42,649 nucleotides of DNA from Ignavibacteria bacterium (GCA_016873775.1 VGWC01000013.1:1-42649); one strand, 5' to 3'; counted from the first letter of the stretch, positions 25,688 to 34,710 are shown. Numbers and translations are program-made. The notes: a model not told the origin generated them from the sequence alone.

Positions 25688-25908
25688 TTGTGCGTCAATA
25701 AAAATTTTGCAATGAACTATGAACGATAACAGCGAATTCGCGTCCAACAACAATATGTATTTGTTCGCGTATTCGATTCAAGGATATTACGATAAAGATT
25801 TACTTGATTATACGCTATGGCGCAAATGTCCTTTCATAAAATTTGCTTTCAAATTCGATGAAGAATTATTCGAATTGCAATTTACAGTAATTTATTTTTT
25901 ATTAGTTG

Positions 25909-26757
25909 ATGAAAAAGCAAATTTCGTTCACAAAACTTACAGGTGCAGGTAATGATTTTATACTAATTGACAATAGGGGAGAAGAGATTTCGTTACCTTG
26001 GGATATTCTTGCAAAAAAATTATGTGATAGAAATTTTGGAATTGGCGCTGATGGCTTACTGATCGTTGAACATTCAAACGATTCCGATTTTGAAATGAAA
26101 TATTTTAATAGCGACGGAAGTTACGGTGGAATGTGCGGCAATGGAGGACGATGTATTGCTCATTATTATTTTCTCACAAAGAAACGTAAGAAAAAAACAT
26201 ATTTCAGAGCGCTTGGTGAAACATACATTGCATTAAAGAAATCGCAAACAATTTCTATTAAAATGAAAGATGTATTTGTAATGCCAAGTACGCTTTCACT
26301 ACGTATCAACAGCCATATACTTCCTGCATATTTTCTAGATGTTGGTTCACCGCATGCAATAATATTCTACGAAGATTTTCAAAAATTCGTTTCAAAGAAA
26401 TTTTCGTTTCATAGTCTTCCAGTTGAAGAATTAGGAAAAAGCGTAAGAGAAAATAAAACAATATTTCCTTTAGGAACAAACGTAGATTTCGTCCAGAAAA
26501 AATCTAACAACACTATCAAAATACGTGTGTACGAGCGAGGAGTCGAAGCAGAAACGCTTGCTTGTGGAACCGGTGCTGTTGCAAGCGCGCTCGTTACTTC
26601 ATGGAAATTTAATATGAGTTCGACTGTTACTATAATACCGAAAAGCAACCAAAAACTCTATGTATCGTATTCTAAGAAAGTTAACACATTTAAGAATATT
26701 TGGCTTGAAGGAAATGCTCAAATGGTATTTCAGGGAAGCATTTTCGTAGAACTATGA
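25909..26757 (+). CDS. dapF: diaminopimelate epimerase (DapF)
   Basis: About 282 residues. It interconverts LL- and meso-diaminopimelate in lysine and peptidoglycan synthesis, in the cytoplasm. Both catalytic cysteines are present: MCGNGGRC (first base) and LACGTGA (second). Other family motifs are FTKLTGAGNDFILIDNR, RNFGIGADGLLIVE, YFNSDGS, VGSPHAII, GTNVDFVQ and RVYERGVEAETLACGTGA. The ATG at 25909 is preferred to the TTG codon just before it. It is transcribed alone and converges on the biotin carboxyl carrier gene with 83 bases between. Complete and normal in length. Confidence 0.97.
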   Translation: MKKQISFTKLTGAGNDFILIDNRGEEISLPWDILAKKLCDRNFGIGADGLLIVEHSNDSDFEMKYFNSDGSYGGMCGNGGRCIAHYYFLTKKRKKKTYFRALGETYIALKKSQTISIKMKDVFVMPSTLSLRINSHILPAYFLDVGSPHAIIFYEDFQKFVSKKFSFHSLPVEELGKSVRENKTIFPLGTNVDFVQKKSNNTIKIRVYERGVEAETLACGTGAVASALVTSWKFNMSSTVTIIPKSNQKLYVSYSKKVNTFKNIWLEGNAQMVFQGSIFVEL

Positions 26758-26840
26758 TAACATTCTTTCTCGGAGAAAAAATGCGAAGTTGTAAATACAT
26801 ATAATCAATATTATGTATAATTATAATGAATGTGTGTATT

Positions 26841-27347
26841 TTATCTAATCGCTATTATTTTCTCTCCTTTCTCTATTATGGACTTTTCATTAATGTAGAT
26901 TTGCGCTACTTCTCCACTTTCCATTGCATGTATATCATTTTCCATTTTCATTGCTTCCAAAATACAAATTCGTGTTCCAATGGTAATCCTATCACCGACG
27001 CGAACAAATATTTTCGTAATTAATCCAGGCATTGGCGCATACATTACTACGTTTTTTTTTTCGTCTGTATCTTTTTTGTATTTCCTGTAAGTGTTTTCTG
27101 TTTCCTTAATGATTTTCGTTTGATAATTCTTCTGAGAAATCATTACCGAATATGTTTCATCGGAAAGTTGGTGCAACACACCGTCATATATTTTTTCGTT
27201 GATAATCAATGAAAATATATTTTTGCTTTTTTCTAAGTAAGAAATTGTAAAACGCAATTCATCGGCCGCAACATTTTGTTCGTTGGAAAATTCCAGCGCT
27301 ATTGCTACGCCATCTACTTCAACGATTTCTCTTAATTTTTTTTTCAT
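26841..27347 (-). CDS. biotin carboxyl carrier protein of an acyl-CoA carboxylase
   Basis: A 168-residue biotin carrier. The C-terminal biotinyl domain (about 97-168) has the target lysine in EAMKMEN (Lys134), preceded by the conserved APMPGLITKIFVRVGD. The first 90 residues resemble the linker/BT-like region that follows the carboxylase in the alpha subunits of propionyl- or methylcrotonyl-type carboxylases. The gene overlaps the biotin carboxylase stop by four bases, so the alpha chain is split into two proteins. The carboxyltransferase beta subunit is not in the window, so the acyl-CoA substrate is unknown. An oxaloacetate decarboxylase gamma-type role cannot be excluded. Confidence 0.9.
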   Translation of the reverse strand: MKKKLREIVEVDGVAIALEFSNEQNVAADELRFTISYLEKSKNIFSLIINEKIYDGVLHQLSDETYSVMISQKNYQTKIIKETENTYRKYKKDTDEKKNVVMYAPMPGLITKIFVRVGDRITIGTRICILEAMKMENDIHAMESGEVAQIYINEKSIIEKGEKIIAIR

Positions 27348-28840
27348 CGATACTGTTCCAGTTTTTTATTTTTCCATTGTGAACCTATTGTTGAATTTTT
27401 CTTTGTTACAACTAATGTGCGATGCTTGTGCAATACGGTAGCAATTGCAGCAACTAACGCTTCTTCCTGAAGTTTCTTCTCTTGAAAACCTGATGGAAAA
27501 TTTCTTTGAAGAAAATTTGTATCAATCGTTCCTTCAAGAAAATCCTGATGTTCTAAAATTTGAAGACACGCCGGAATATTCGTTGCAACACCACTTATTA
27601 CATATTCGTTAAGTGCGCGTATCATTCGTTGTATGGCAAATATTCGTGACGATGAATAGGAAATTAATTTAGAAATCATCGGGTCGTAATACAGAGATAT
27701 TTCATTCCCTTCCTCAATTCCTCTTTCTTCTCGAATACCAATTCCACTCGGCGAACGCATATATGTTATTTTTCCCGTTGAAGGATAAAAATTATTAAAA
27801 GATTCTTCAGCGTATATTCTACATTCAATTGCATTTCCGCGTAGGATTATATCTTCTTGCGTAAAAGAAATTTCTTCTTCCGATGCGACACGAATTTGTT
27901 CTCGTACCAAATCGATCCCAGTAACTAATTCGGTTACAGGATGTTCTACTTGCAATCGTGTGTTGACTTCAAGAAAATAAAAATTCTCTTTATCATCCAT
28001 TAAAAATTCCACTGTTCCTGCATTAGAATAATTTGCAAGTTTTGCAACTTCTTTTGCTGCATTTCCCATCTTGTTTCGCAACGCATTTGTCATAATTGGT
28101 GATGGCGACTCTTCGATTATTTTTTGATGTCGTCGTTGTATGGAGCACTCGCGTTCTCCAAGATGAACGATATTTCCATAAACATCACCAAGAATTTGTA
28201 TTTCGATATGCCGAGGATTATGTAGATATTTTTCTATAAACACGCGCGAATCTTTGAATGCATTCATCGCTTCGTTTTGACATAAACGAACTGCATTTTC
28301 AAACTCCGCTTCCGATTCGACAATCCGCATTCCCTTTCCCCCGCCTCCTGCTGCTGCTTTGATAAGTACCGGATACGAAATTTTTTGTGCTATTCCTTTT
28401 GCTTGTTGTAAATCGGTAATCGGTTCATCTATTCCTGGAATTATGGGAACATTAGAATTTCGTAAAAGTTGTTTTGCTTTGGTTTTATCTCCAAGAGTCT
28501 CAATTGCATTCGCAGATGGACCGATAAATACAATTCCACTTTCCTCAGCGAATTTTGCAAACGAAGAATTCTCTGATAGAAATCCATATCCCGGATGAAT
28601 AGCATCTGCTTTTGACTTCCATGCAACATCAATAATTTTCACCGCGTCAAGGTAACTCTCTTTTGCAGGTGCCGCTCCTATGCAATATGCTTCATCTGCG
28701 TAAGAAACAAACGGCATCATTCTATCAATTTCTGAATACACAGATACTGTTGCAATATTCATCTCCTTGCATGTACGCATTATTCTCAATGCAATCTCTC
28801 CCCTATTTGCAATAAGTATTTTTTTTATTGTTCTTTTCAA
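27344..28840 (-). CDS. biotin carboxylase subunit of an acyl-CoA carboxylase
   Basis: A 498-residue cytoplasmic enzyme that carboxylates biotin on the partner carrier with ATP and bicarbonate. Family features are IKKILIANRGEIALRIMRTC at the N-terminus, the ATP-grasp glycine loop AAGGGGKGMRIV, the sequence QIQILGDVYGNIVHLGEREC, then RRHQKIIEE, the metal/active segment FYFLEVNTRLQVEHPVTE, and the biotin carboxylase C-terminal domain (GNAIECRIYAEE). The C-terminal 50 residues are longer than in AccC of fatty acid synthesis and fit acyl-CoA carboxylase alpha chains. The downstream overlap with the carrier gene shows co-translation. Confidence 0.95.
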   Translation of the reverse strand: MKRTIKKILIANRGEIALRIMRTCKEMNIATVSVYSEIDRMMPFVSYADEAYCIGAAPAKESYLDAVKIIDVAWKSKADAIHPGYGFLSENSSFAKFAEESGIVFIGPSANAIETLGDKTKAKQLLRNSNVPIIPGIDEPITDLQQAKGIAQKISYPVLIKAAAGGGGKGMRIVESEAEFENAVRLCQNEAMNAFKDSRVFIEKYLHNPRHIEIQILGDVYGNIVHLGERECSIQRRHQKIIEESPSPIMTNALRNKMGNAAKEVAKLANYSNAGTVEFLMDDKENFYFLEVNTRLQVEHPVTELVTGIDLVREQIRVASEEEISFTQEDIILRGNAIECRIYAEESFNNFYPSTGKITYMRSPSGIGIREERGIEEGNEISLYYDPMISKLISYSSSRIFAIQRMIRALNEYVISGVATNIPACLQILEHQDFLEGTIDTNFLQRNFPSGFQEKKLQEEALVAAIATVLHKHRTLVVTKKNSTIGSQWKNKKLEQYR

Positions 28841-28973
28841 ATAATATTCGTACTAGAAAAATTTTAGTGATAAGATACGACTATAATAATGAAGACGTGT
28901 TTCTATTTCTGAACAGAAATTGAAATGGAAATTTTGTCTTCTTGTTTTGTTTTCGAAAATATTTTTGAAAAAG

Positions 28974-29176
28974 TCAGGAATTGTTACTCTCCATCTTTTC
29001 ATATTTACGTACGCTGTAGGCACAACAACAAGCGTAAGAAAGTTGGTAAATAGTTTTTTTACTCATTCCATCTCTATTGCAAGTTCTTCCATTGTAACTT
29101 TGGTAATACAATATTTTAGATATGAATTTGCAACCGTATAAAATATTCGATGTTTTGCTTCGAGTTCACTTACCAT
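28974..29176 (-). pseudogene. frameshifted TetR/AcrR-family regulator remnant
   Basis: On the minus strand, ATG at 29176 starts a 37-residue frame with the helix-turn-helix first half (RIFYTVANSYLKYCITKVT, MEELAIEME) and stops at 29063. A frame offset by one base continues exactly where expected: MSKKTIYQL, the recognition helix of TetR regulators (usually GMSKKTIYQ). A single G missing from GAGATGGAATGAGT would restore EMGMSKKTIY. The ligand-binding domain is not recognisable further on; the second frame stops at 28974. Most likely a decayed regulator gene. The 617-base gap 28841-29457 holds only this and a weak hairpin. Confidence 0.72.
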
Positions 29177-29313
29177 AATTATTGAAAACAGTATAACGGT
29201 GAATTTAGTTTGAAAATTTGCTTAGTAACTGAGAATTTAATAACTCTACTTTTGTATTTTAAAAAAAATCGAGATGAAGAAATGAAAAAATATCGAAAGA
29301 ACAATTGGAAATT

Positions 29314-29354
29314 AATATCGTATTTTAGGTTTCCGATATTTTTTATTCTTTTTT
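29314..29354 (+). terminator. hairpin with T-rich tail in the non-coding gap
   Basis: AATATCG (29314-29320) pairs with CGATATT (29334-29340), followed by TTTTATTCTTTTTT. The stem is short and AT-rich, so this is only a candidate; no intact gene on this strand precedes it. Confidence 0.35.
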
Positions 29355-29457
29355 CTTAATTTCTTGTGTACTAAAATGTATTTACATATTTTTTGCCTCG
29401 CTTTTTAAGAAATTACGAGCAAATAACTGCTTTATATCTCACGCCTTCGTATTATCA

Positions 29458-30396
29458 ATGAGCAATTTAGAAATATTTTCCGGGCGTTCTAATCAAACGC
29501 TGGCTAATGCTATAGCCAAAAAGTTGGAAATGCGATTAGGAAAATGCGATATTGAAAATTTCGCAGATGGAGAAATTTGGGTAAAATATAACTCAAACAT
29601 TCGAGGTAAGGATGTGTTCATCATTCAATCTACAAATCCTCCTTCGGATAATTTAATGGAATTGCTCATATTGATAGACGCTGCTAAACGAGCATCTGCA
29701 CGAAGAGTAACAGCAGTAATTCCATATTTTGGATACGCTCGACAAGACAGAAAAGATCAGCCGCGAGTTTCTATTACAGCAAAACTTGTTGCAAATCTCA
29801 TTACGCACGCGGGAGCAGATAGAGTAATAACAATGGATTTACACGCTCCTCAAATTCAGGGATTTTTTGATATTCCAGTTGACCATTTGTATTCATCGGC
29901 GGTATTTATGCCGTTTTTACGAAAGAAAAAAATTCCCAATCTTGCAGTTGTTTCACCGGATGTTGGAGGAATAAAACTTGCGAGAGCGTACGCAAAGCGT
30001 TTACAAGTTGAACTTATTCTCATTGATAAACGACGCCCAAAGCCTAATGTTGTTGAAGTTATGAACATTATCGGCGACGTCAAAGGAAAAAACATCCTCA
30101 TCGTAGATGATTTAGTAGATACTGCAGGAACATTTACAAATGCAGTAAAAGCGCTTAATGCAGAAGGAGCAAAAGAAATTTATGGAGTTTGTACACACGC
30201 AGTACTTTCTCAAAATGCCATAGAAAAAATTACCAATTCCGCTGTTAAAAAATTATACGTAACAGATACATTTCCATCGAAAAACGTTGGAGAAAAAATA
30301 ACAACACTTACTGTTGCAAATATTTTCAGCGAAGCAATTCTTCGCTGTTACAATAATCAGTCAATCAGTTCGCTTTTTGACATAAGTAAAGATTAA
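29458..30396 (+). CDS. prs: ribose-phosphate pyrophosphokinase (PRPP synthase)
   Basis: A 312-residue cytoplasmic enzyme that transfers pyrophosphate from ATP to ribose 5-phosphate, feeding purine, pyrimidine, histidine and tryptophan synthesis. Motifs: LEIFSGRSNQTLANAIAKKL, FADGEIWVK, DVFIIQSTNPPSDNLMELL, VIPYFGYARQDRK (ATP flexible loop), DLHAPQIQGFFDIPVDHLY, VVSPDVGGIKLA and the PRPP loop ILIVDDLVDTAGT. Length is standard for class I. The ribosomal protein L25 gene follows after 23 bases, a common bacterial arrangement. The ATG is the first that gives the conserved N-terminus. Confidence 0.98.
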   Translation: MSNLEIFSGRSNQTLANAIAKKLEMRLGKCDIENFADGEIWVKYNSNIRGKDVFIIQSTNPPSDNLMELLILIDAAKRASARRVTAVIPYFGYARQDRKDQPRVSITAKLVANLITHAGADRVITMDLHAPQIQGFFDIPVDHLYSSAVFMPFLRKKKIPNLAVVSPDVGGIKLARAYAKRLQVELILIDKRRPKPNVVEVMNIIGDVKGKNILIVDDLVDTAGTFTNAVKALNAEGAKEIYGVCTHAVLSQNAIEKITNSAVKKLYVTDTFPSKNVGEKITTLTVANIFSEAILRCYNNQSISSLFDISKD

Positions 30397-30419
30397 AAAA
30401 AGTATAGTCAAACATTATT

Positions 30420-31094
30420 ATGAAAGAAGTTACATTACCCGTCGAAGTTCGGACTATTCGAAAGAAAAAAGTAGGAAAATTACGACGCGAAGGTTTTATC
30501 CCGGCAATTTATTACTTGAACGGTGAAGGCGAAATTCCTGTTTCTGTTCGTGAAAAAAATCTCCTCCCGATAATCAACAATCCCGATTTGCAACTCATTA
30601 ATCTGGAAATTACTCCCGGTGGGATTCGTCAGGGAATTGTAAAAGAAGTACAACGCGACCCTATTACTGAACGCCCTCTTCACGTGGATTTTCAAGGTGT
30701 ACGGGAAGACAGAATGTTAACCGTTGAAATTCCTATTGTACTCACAGGCGGAACTCCTGCTGGTGTGCGAATGGGAGGAATTCTCCAGCATATTCTCCAT
30801 ACTGTTGAAGTTTCTTGCCTTCCCAAAGATATTCCGGAACATATCGAAGTAAATATCAGCGAACTCGCAATTAACCATTCAGTTCACGTAGGACAACTTT
30901 CATTTCCGAATATACGTATCTTAACTCCGTCAGAAGAGCCGATTGTTGCAGTATTCCCGCCGAAAGTAGAAAAAGAACCTACTGCGGTAGAAACAACCGA
31001 GGAACAGAAAGAACCTGAAGTAATAGCAAAGGGAAAGAAAGAAGAAGAAGTTTCCGCTGAACCTGTAAAAGGAAAAGAACAAACAAAGAAGTAA
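30420..31094 (+). CDS. rplY: 50S ribosomal protein L25/Ctc family
   Basis: A 224-residue 5S rRNA-binding ribosomal protein of the long (TL5/Ctc) type. The N-terminal L25 domain (residues 1-90, with GKLRREGFIPAIYYLNGEGE and PLHVDFQGV) is followed by the C-terminal Ctc domain (EIPIVLTGGTPAGVRMGGIL; VSCLPKDIPEHIEVNISEL). The tail of about 40 residues is acidic and lysine-rich and probably disordered. It follows prs closely and is likely co-transcribed with it. Confidence 0.96.
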   Translation: MKEVTLPVEVRTIRKKKVGKLRREGFIPAIYYLNGEGEIPVSVREKNLLPIINNPDLQLINLEITPGGIRQGIVKEVQRDPITERPLHVDFQGVREDRMLTVEIPIVLTGGTPAGVRMGGILQHILHTVEVSCLPKDIPEHIEVNISELAINHSVHVGQLSFPNIRILTPSEEPIVAVFPPKVEKEPTAVETTEEQKEPEVIAKGKKEEEVSAEPVKGKEQTKK

Positions 31095-31193
31095 AACAAA
31101 TTTTAATTCACGCCTGTGTAAACAGGAATATTCTCTGTTTCAGTGCATTGCGCATCGAAACCAACACACTTAAGACCGAAGAGAACATTTCTT

Positions 31194-31679
31194 ATGAACG
31201 AAAACAAACGCTTATACGAAACTACTTATATCATAAACGGTTCGCTTGAAGATACTCAAACCGAATCTATCATTTCAAAAGTGAACGACGTCGTTGTAAA
31301 ACACGGCGGCGAAGTTCTTTCAATTGTCCGTTGGGGACGAAAACGATTTACGTATCCCATACGACATAAAACAAACGGCTACTACGTAATTCTGGAAATA
31401 AAAGCGAATGCGTCGTTCATCCGCGAGTTTGAACGTTTCTTTCATCTCGAAGAAAATATATTGCGCCATTTATGTATTGCATTAACTAAACAAATGCTTA
31501 AAGCAAAGGAATTAAAACCATTTGTCATTGAGCCATCTACGTTAATGCAGCAAGAAGTTATTCTTGAAGAAATACTCACAACCGAAATAGAAGCAGCAAA
31601 AGAAGAAATACCTTTGCCTATTCGTCAAGAATTACACACACACGAAAACGAACTACAAGGAGAAAAGAACAATGCCTAA
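31194..31679 (+). CDS. rpsF: 30S ribosomal protein S6
   Basis: About 161 residues from the ATG at 31194. An earlier in-frame start at 31143 would add 17 residues not found in S6. The S6 core is [49 protein letters not shown] and [17 protein letters not shown] tail of about 60 residues rich in Glu/Ala is longer than in E. coli S6. The gene overlaps rpsR by eight bases. The 99-base leader contains a possible hairpin (GTTTC...GAAAC, about 31137-31161) and a CCG near 31176. It might serve S6:S18 autoregulation, but I cannot confirm the known motif. Confidence 0.96.
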   Translation: MNENKRLYETTYIINGSLEDTQTESIISKVNDVVVKHGGEVLSIVRWGRKRFTYPIRHKTNGYYVILEIKANASFIREFERFFHLEENILRHLCIALTKQMLKAKELKPFVIEPSTLMQQEVILEEILTTEIEAAKEEIPLPIRQELHTHENELQGEKNNA

Positions 31680-31956
31680 ACTCACTCCGCAGGAATATGC
31701 GCAATTAGCCGCAAAACGCCGAAAGCAATTAGAAGAATCATTAAAGAAACGCACATGCCGTTTTTGCCGCTCGCGCGATATCTACATTGACTACAAAGAA
31801 GAAAAGCGATTGATTCGTTGTCTTTCCGAACAAGGAAAAATAACACCGAAACGATTGACAGGAACGTGCGCAAAACATCAACGACAACTCGTTATTGCTA
31901 TCAAACGCGCTCGTTACTTAGCATTATTACCGTATGTTTCAACAATAATTCGTTAA
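31672..31956 (+). CDS. rpsR: 30S ribosomal protein S18, cysteine-rich form
   Basis: A 94-residue S18. The core is [20 protein letters not shown] followed by [15 protein letters not shown] and [12 protein letters not shown]. It retains four cysteines (Cys29, Cys32, Cys50, Cys66) in CRFC...C...C spacing, the metal-binding C+ form of S18 that many bacteria have lost. It overlaps rpsF by eight bases and is followed by rplI after 10 bases. No ssb gene lies between rpsF and rpsR, unlike E. coli-like and Bacillus-like operons. Confidence 0.97.
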   Translation: MPKLTPQEYAQLAAKRRKQLEESLKKRTCRFCRSRDIYIDYKEEKRLIRCLSEQGKITPKRLTGTCAKHQRQLVIAIKRARYLALLPYVSTIIR

Positions 31957-31966
31957 AGGAAATTAT

Positions 31967-32413
31967 ATGAAAATCATTTTACGCAAAGATTACGAAGTAT
32001 TGGGAAAAAAAGGAGAAATCGTTTCTGTAAAAGATGGTTTTGCTCGCAATTACTTATTCCCTCAAAAAATTGCAGCGCTTGCTACCGAAAGCACCGTAAA
32101 AGCGATGGAACTTGCTCACCAACAAATGCAAGCAAAGGTAAAAAAAGAATTACTTGCCGTTCAAAAACGCGTATCCGATTTGCAAAAAATTTCACAAGTT
32201 ACTATTGCCGTAAAAGTTGGCGAAGAAAACCGATTATTCGGCTCCGTAACTTCGCTCGATATTGCAAATGCTCTAAAAGCGCATCACTTTGACCTCGATA
32301 AGCGCGCTATTGAACTCGACGAACCAATTAAATCGCTTGGCATTTATTCTGTTCACGTGAAACTTCATTCAGAAGTTAAAACTACTATTAAAGTCAAAGT
32401 GGTTAAAGAGTAA
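31967..32413 (+). CDS. rplI: 50S ribosomal protein L9
   Basis: A 148-residue L9. The N-terminal rRNA-binding domain is MKIILRKDYEVLGKKGEIVS, then VKDGFARNYLFPQKIA. It is followed by the long connecting helix and the C-terminal domain (GSVTSLDIANALKAHHFDLD; KSLGIYSVHVKLHSEVKT). GGA(A) with AAAGGAAAT before the ATG at 31967 serves as the ribosome binding site. It is last in the rpsF-rpsR-rplI operon; a hairpin follows. Confidence 0.98.
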   Translation: MKIILRKDYEVLGKKGEIVSVKDGFARNYLFPQKIAALATESTVKAMELAHQQMQAKVKKELLAVQKRVSDLQKISQVTIAVKVGEENRLFGSVTSLDIANALKAHHFDLDKRAIELDEPIKSLGIYSVHVKLHSEVKTTIKVKVVKE

Positions 32414-32430
32414 TTTATTGTCTTTTGAAA

Positions 32431-32484
32431 CAAAGGACACACTTGTGTATTCAACGATTCTCAAATGTGTCCTTTTGTTTTTTT
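32431..32484 (+). terminator. terminator after rplI
   Basis: CAAAGGACACA (32431-32441) pairs with TGTGTCCTTTTG (32466-32477), with one extra T and a long 24-base loop, followed by seven T. This is 17 bases after the rplI stop. Confidence 0.7.
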
Positions 32485-32530
32485 CAGAAAATCTTTACTT
32501 CAAAATATATTCACATAACAATCACTACGT

Positions 32531-34684
32531 ATGGAACTCACACTTATTTTTGTAATCAGTATTATCGGATTATTATTCGCAGTTTATCTTATTCGGAACG
32601 TAATGCAACGTGATACCGGAACCCCCGCTATGCAGGAAATCTCCAACGCCATTAAATCGGGCGCAGAAGCATTTCTCCGACGACAAAACAAAACAATTCT
32701 CTATTTAGCAGTCGCATTAACAGCACTCATATATATACTCTACGCATTTGTCAGAACATCGAACGAGCACGACCCCGCAACCGCATCTACGCTTGCACTA
32801 TGGACCTCGCTATCTTTCATTCTTGGAGCGTTATGCTCTGTTGCCGCTGGATATATGGGAATGTGGGTTTCCATTCGTTCCAATATTCGAACCGCCTCCG
32901 CAGCAACTCGAAACTTAAATGACGCTCTACAAACAGCATTACGCGGAGGCGCAGTTTCAGGATTTTTTGTGGTTGCATTATCACTACTCGGTGTTGCAGG
33001 ATTATTTGCTATTGTGAACGCAATGGGAGTTGCTAAAACTGTTGAACAAATTCCGCTTCTCATTGTCGGATACGGATTTGGTGCATCATTTGTTGCATTG
33101 TTCGCTCAATTGGGCGGTGGTATCTATACAAAAGCCGCCGACGTGGGCGCAGATTTAGTTGGTAAAGTTGAAGCAGGAATTCCTGAAGATGATCCTCGTA
33201 ATCCTGCTGTTATTGCCGATTTAGTTGGCGATAATGTCGGTGATTGTGCCGGTCGTGGAGCAGATTTATTCGAATCTACTGCGGCGGAAAACATCGGCGC
33301 TATGATTCTTGCCGCGGCATTATACAAAGCAAACTTTGTTGAACTTGGTACAAATGGCTTACTTTCCGTATTACTCTTCCCTCTTGTTGCTCGAGCATTC
33401 GGCATTCTTGCTTCTATCGTAGGAATTTTGATTGTCAAAACCAACGACAATGAAGACCCAATGAAAGCACTCAATCGCGGTTATTACGTTACTACGGTTC
33501 TGGCAATGATTGGTTTCTTTGTTGCTTCCAAATGGTTGTTGGGAAGCGAATATTATTTTAATTTCTTTTTATGCGGCGTTATCGGTGTACTTACTGCTCT
33601 TGCCTTTGTGTTTTTAACACAATATTACACAGAATACAAATATCGCCCCGTACAATCTATTTCCGAAGCATCCAAAACAGGCGCTGCTACAAATATCATA
33701 GCAGGAATTGCAGTGGGAATGGAATCCACCGGGTATCCTGTTCTCGTTATTTCCGCCGCACTTATTTCTTCTTATTTCCTTGGTGAAAGTTCGGGATTGA
33801 AAGAAGCAGGTTTGTTTGGAACTGCAGTAGCAACGATGGGAATGTTAGGAACTGCTGCATTTATTCTCGCTATGGACACATTTGGTCCGATTACTGATAA
33901 CGCAGGAGGTATTGTCGAAATGTCCAAACAACCCGATGACATTCGGAAACGAACGGATAGACTTGATGCCGTAGGAAATACCACCAAAGCATTAACCAAA
34001 GGATACGCAGTTGGTTCTGCTGCGCTTGCCGCATTTCTCTTATTTTCTGCATATTTTGACGAAGTGAGAAATTATGGTTTTGATTTACAGCATATAGATT
34101 TATCAAAGCCGCCTGTATTTGTCGGAGCGATGTTCGGAGCGATGCTCGTGTTTATTTTTTCTTCGCTTGCTATTAAAGCAGTCGGAAGAGCCGCATATTC
34201 TATTATTAATAATGTCCGCGAACAGTTTAAAAATAATCCCGGAATTATGAAAGGAACGTCTAAACCCGATTACAGACAATGTGTTGATATTGTTACTCGT
34301 GCGGCATTGAAAGAAATGGTGCTTCCTGGTCTTCTCGTAGTTATTATGCCCATCTTTGTCGGACTTGTTTTCAAATGGATATATAATGCAAGCGGAACTC
34401 CAGCGAACGGAGCAACCGGCGCAGAAGTTGTCGGTGGTTTGCTGATGGTTGGAACAATTACAGGAATTCTTGTTGCCCTCTTTCTTAACAATGGCGGCGG
34501 CGCGTGGGATAATGCAAAAAAGTTTGTCGAAGTTGGAAATAAAAAAGGAAGCGATTGGCACAAAGCAACCGTTGTCGGCGATACCGTTGGCGACCCATTC
34601 AAAGATACAGCTGGTCCCTCGCTTCATGTATTGATTAAATTACTCTCTACAATAACGTTGGTTTTAGCGCCGTTGTTTATTTAA
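32531..34684 (+). CDS. hppA: membrane-bound H+-translocating pyrophosphatase, K+-independent type
   Basis: A 717-residue integral membrane pump with about 16 hydrophobic segments. It hydrolyses pyrophosphate and moves ions across the membrane. The substrate-binding motif is DVGADLVGKVE (from Asp204), followed by DDPRNPAVIADLVGDNVGDC, then AGRGADLFES. The C-terminal acidic/Lys motif is NNGGGAWDNAKKFVE...GDTVGDPFKDTAGPS. In GNTTKALTKG the residue that decides potassium dependence is lysine (Lys486) with threonine at +3 (Thr489). This is the K+-independent signature; K+-dependent enzymes have alanine and glycine there. All known K+-independent enzymes pump H+. It is monocistronic, with a strong hairpin after it. 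Confidence 0.96.
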   Translation: MELTLIFVISIIGLLFAVYLIRNVMQRDTGTPAMQEISNAIKSGAEAFLRRQNKTILYLAVALTALIYILYAFVRTSNEHDPATASTLALWTSLSFILGALCSVAAGYMGMWVSIRSNIRTASAATRNLNDALQTALRGGAVSGFFVVALSLLGVAGLFAIVNAMGVAKTVEQIPLLIVGYGFGASFVALFAQLGGGIYTKAADVGADLVGKVEAGIPEDDPRNPAVIADLVGDNVGDCAGRGADLFESTAAENIGAMILAAALYKANFVELGTNGLLSVLLFPLVARAFGILASIVGILIVKTNDNEDPMKALNRGYYVTTVLAMIGFFVASKWLLGSEYYFNFFLCGVIGVLTALAFVFLTQYYTEYKYRPVQSISEASKTGAATNIIAGIAVGMESTGYPVLVISAALISSYFLGESSGLKEAGLFGTAVATMGMLGTAAFILAMDTFGPITDNAGGIVEMSKQPDDIRKRTDRLDAVGNTTKALTKGYAVGSAALAAFLLFSAYFDEVRNYGFDLQHIDLSKPPVFVGAMFGAMLVFIFSSLAIKAVGRAAYSIINNVREQFKNNPGIMKGTSKPDYRQCVDIVTRAALKEMVLPGLLVVIMPIFVGLVFKWIYNASGTPANGATGAEVVGGLLMVGTITGILVALFLNNGGGAWDNAKKFVEVGNKKGSDWHKATVVGDTVGDPFKDTAGPSLHVLIKLLSTITLVLAPLFI

Positions 34685-34710
34685 GTTTTTTTTCTTCTGA
34701 ATAATGTGTA

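Noticed and set aside
25264-25698. 144-codon minus-strand frame over the tmRNA
   Set aside because: The sequence is explained by tmRNA structure on the plus strand.
25719-25952. 77-codon plus-strand frame upstream of dapF
   Set aside because: It overlaps dapF out of frame, resembles nothing recognised and has no good ribosome binding site.
26795-26818. AT-rich stem ATACATA/TATGTAT between dapF and the biotin carrier gene
   Set aside because: Only seven weak AT pairs and no T run; not reported as a terminator.
28920-29141. 73-codon plus-strand frame in the non-coding gap
   Set aside because: It is antisense to the TetR relic, which explains its composition.
31108-31125. Short hairpin CCTGT/ACAGG after rplY as terminator
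   Set aside because: Five-base stem with no T run directly after it.
31137-31185. S6:S18 autoregulatory leader motif
   Set aside because: A hairpin and a CCG are present, but the known structure could not be matched with confidence, so only noted under rpsF.
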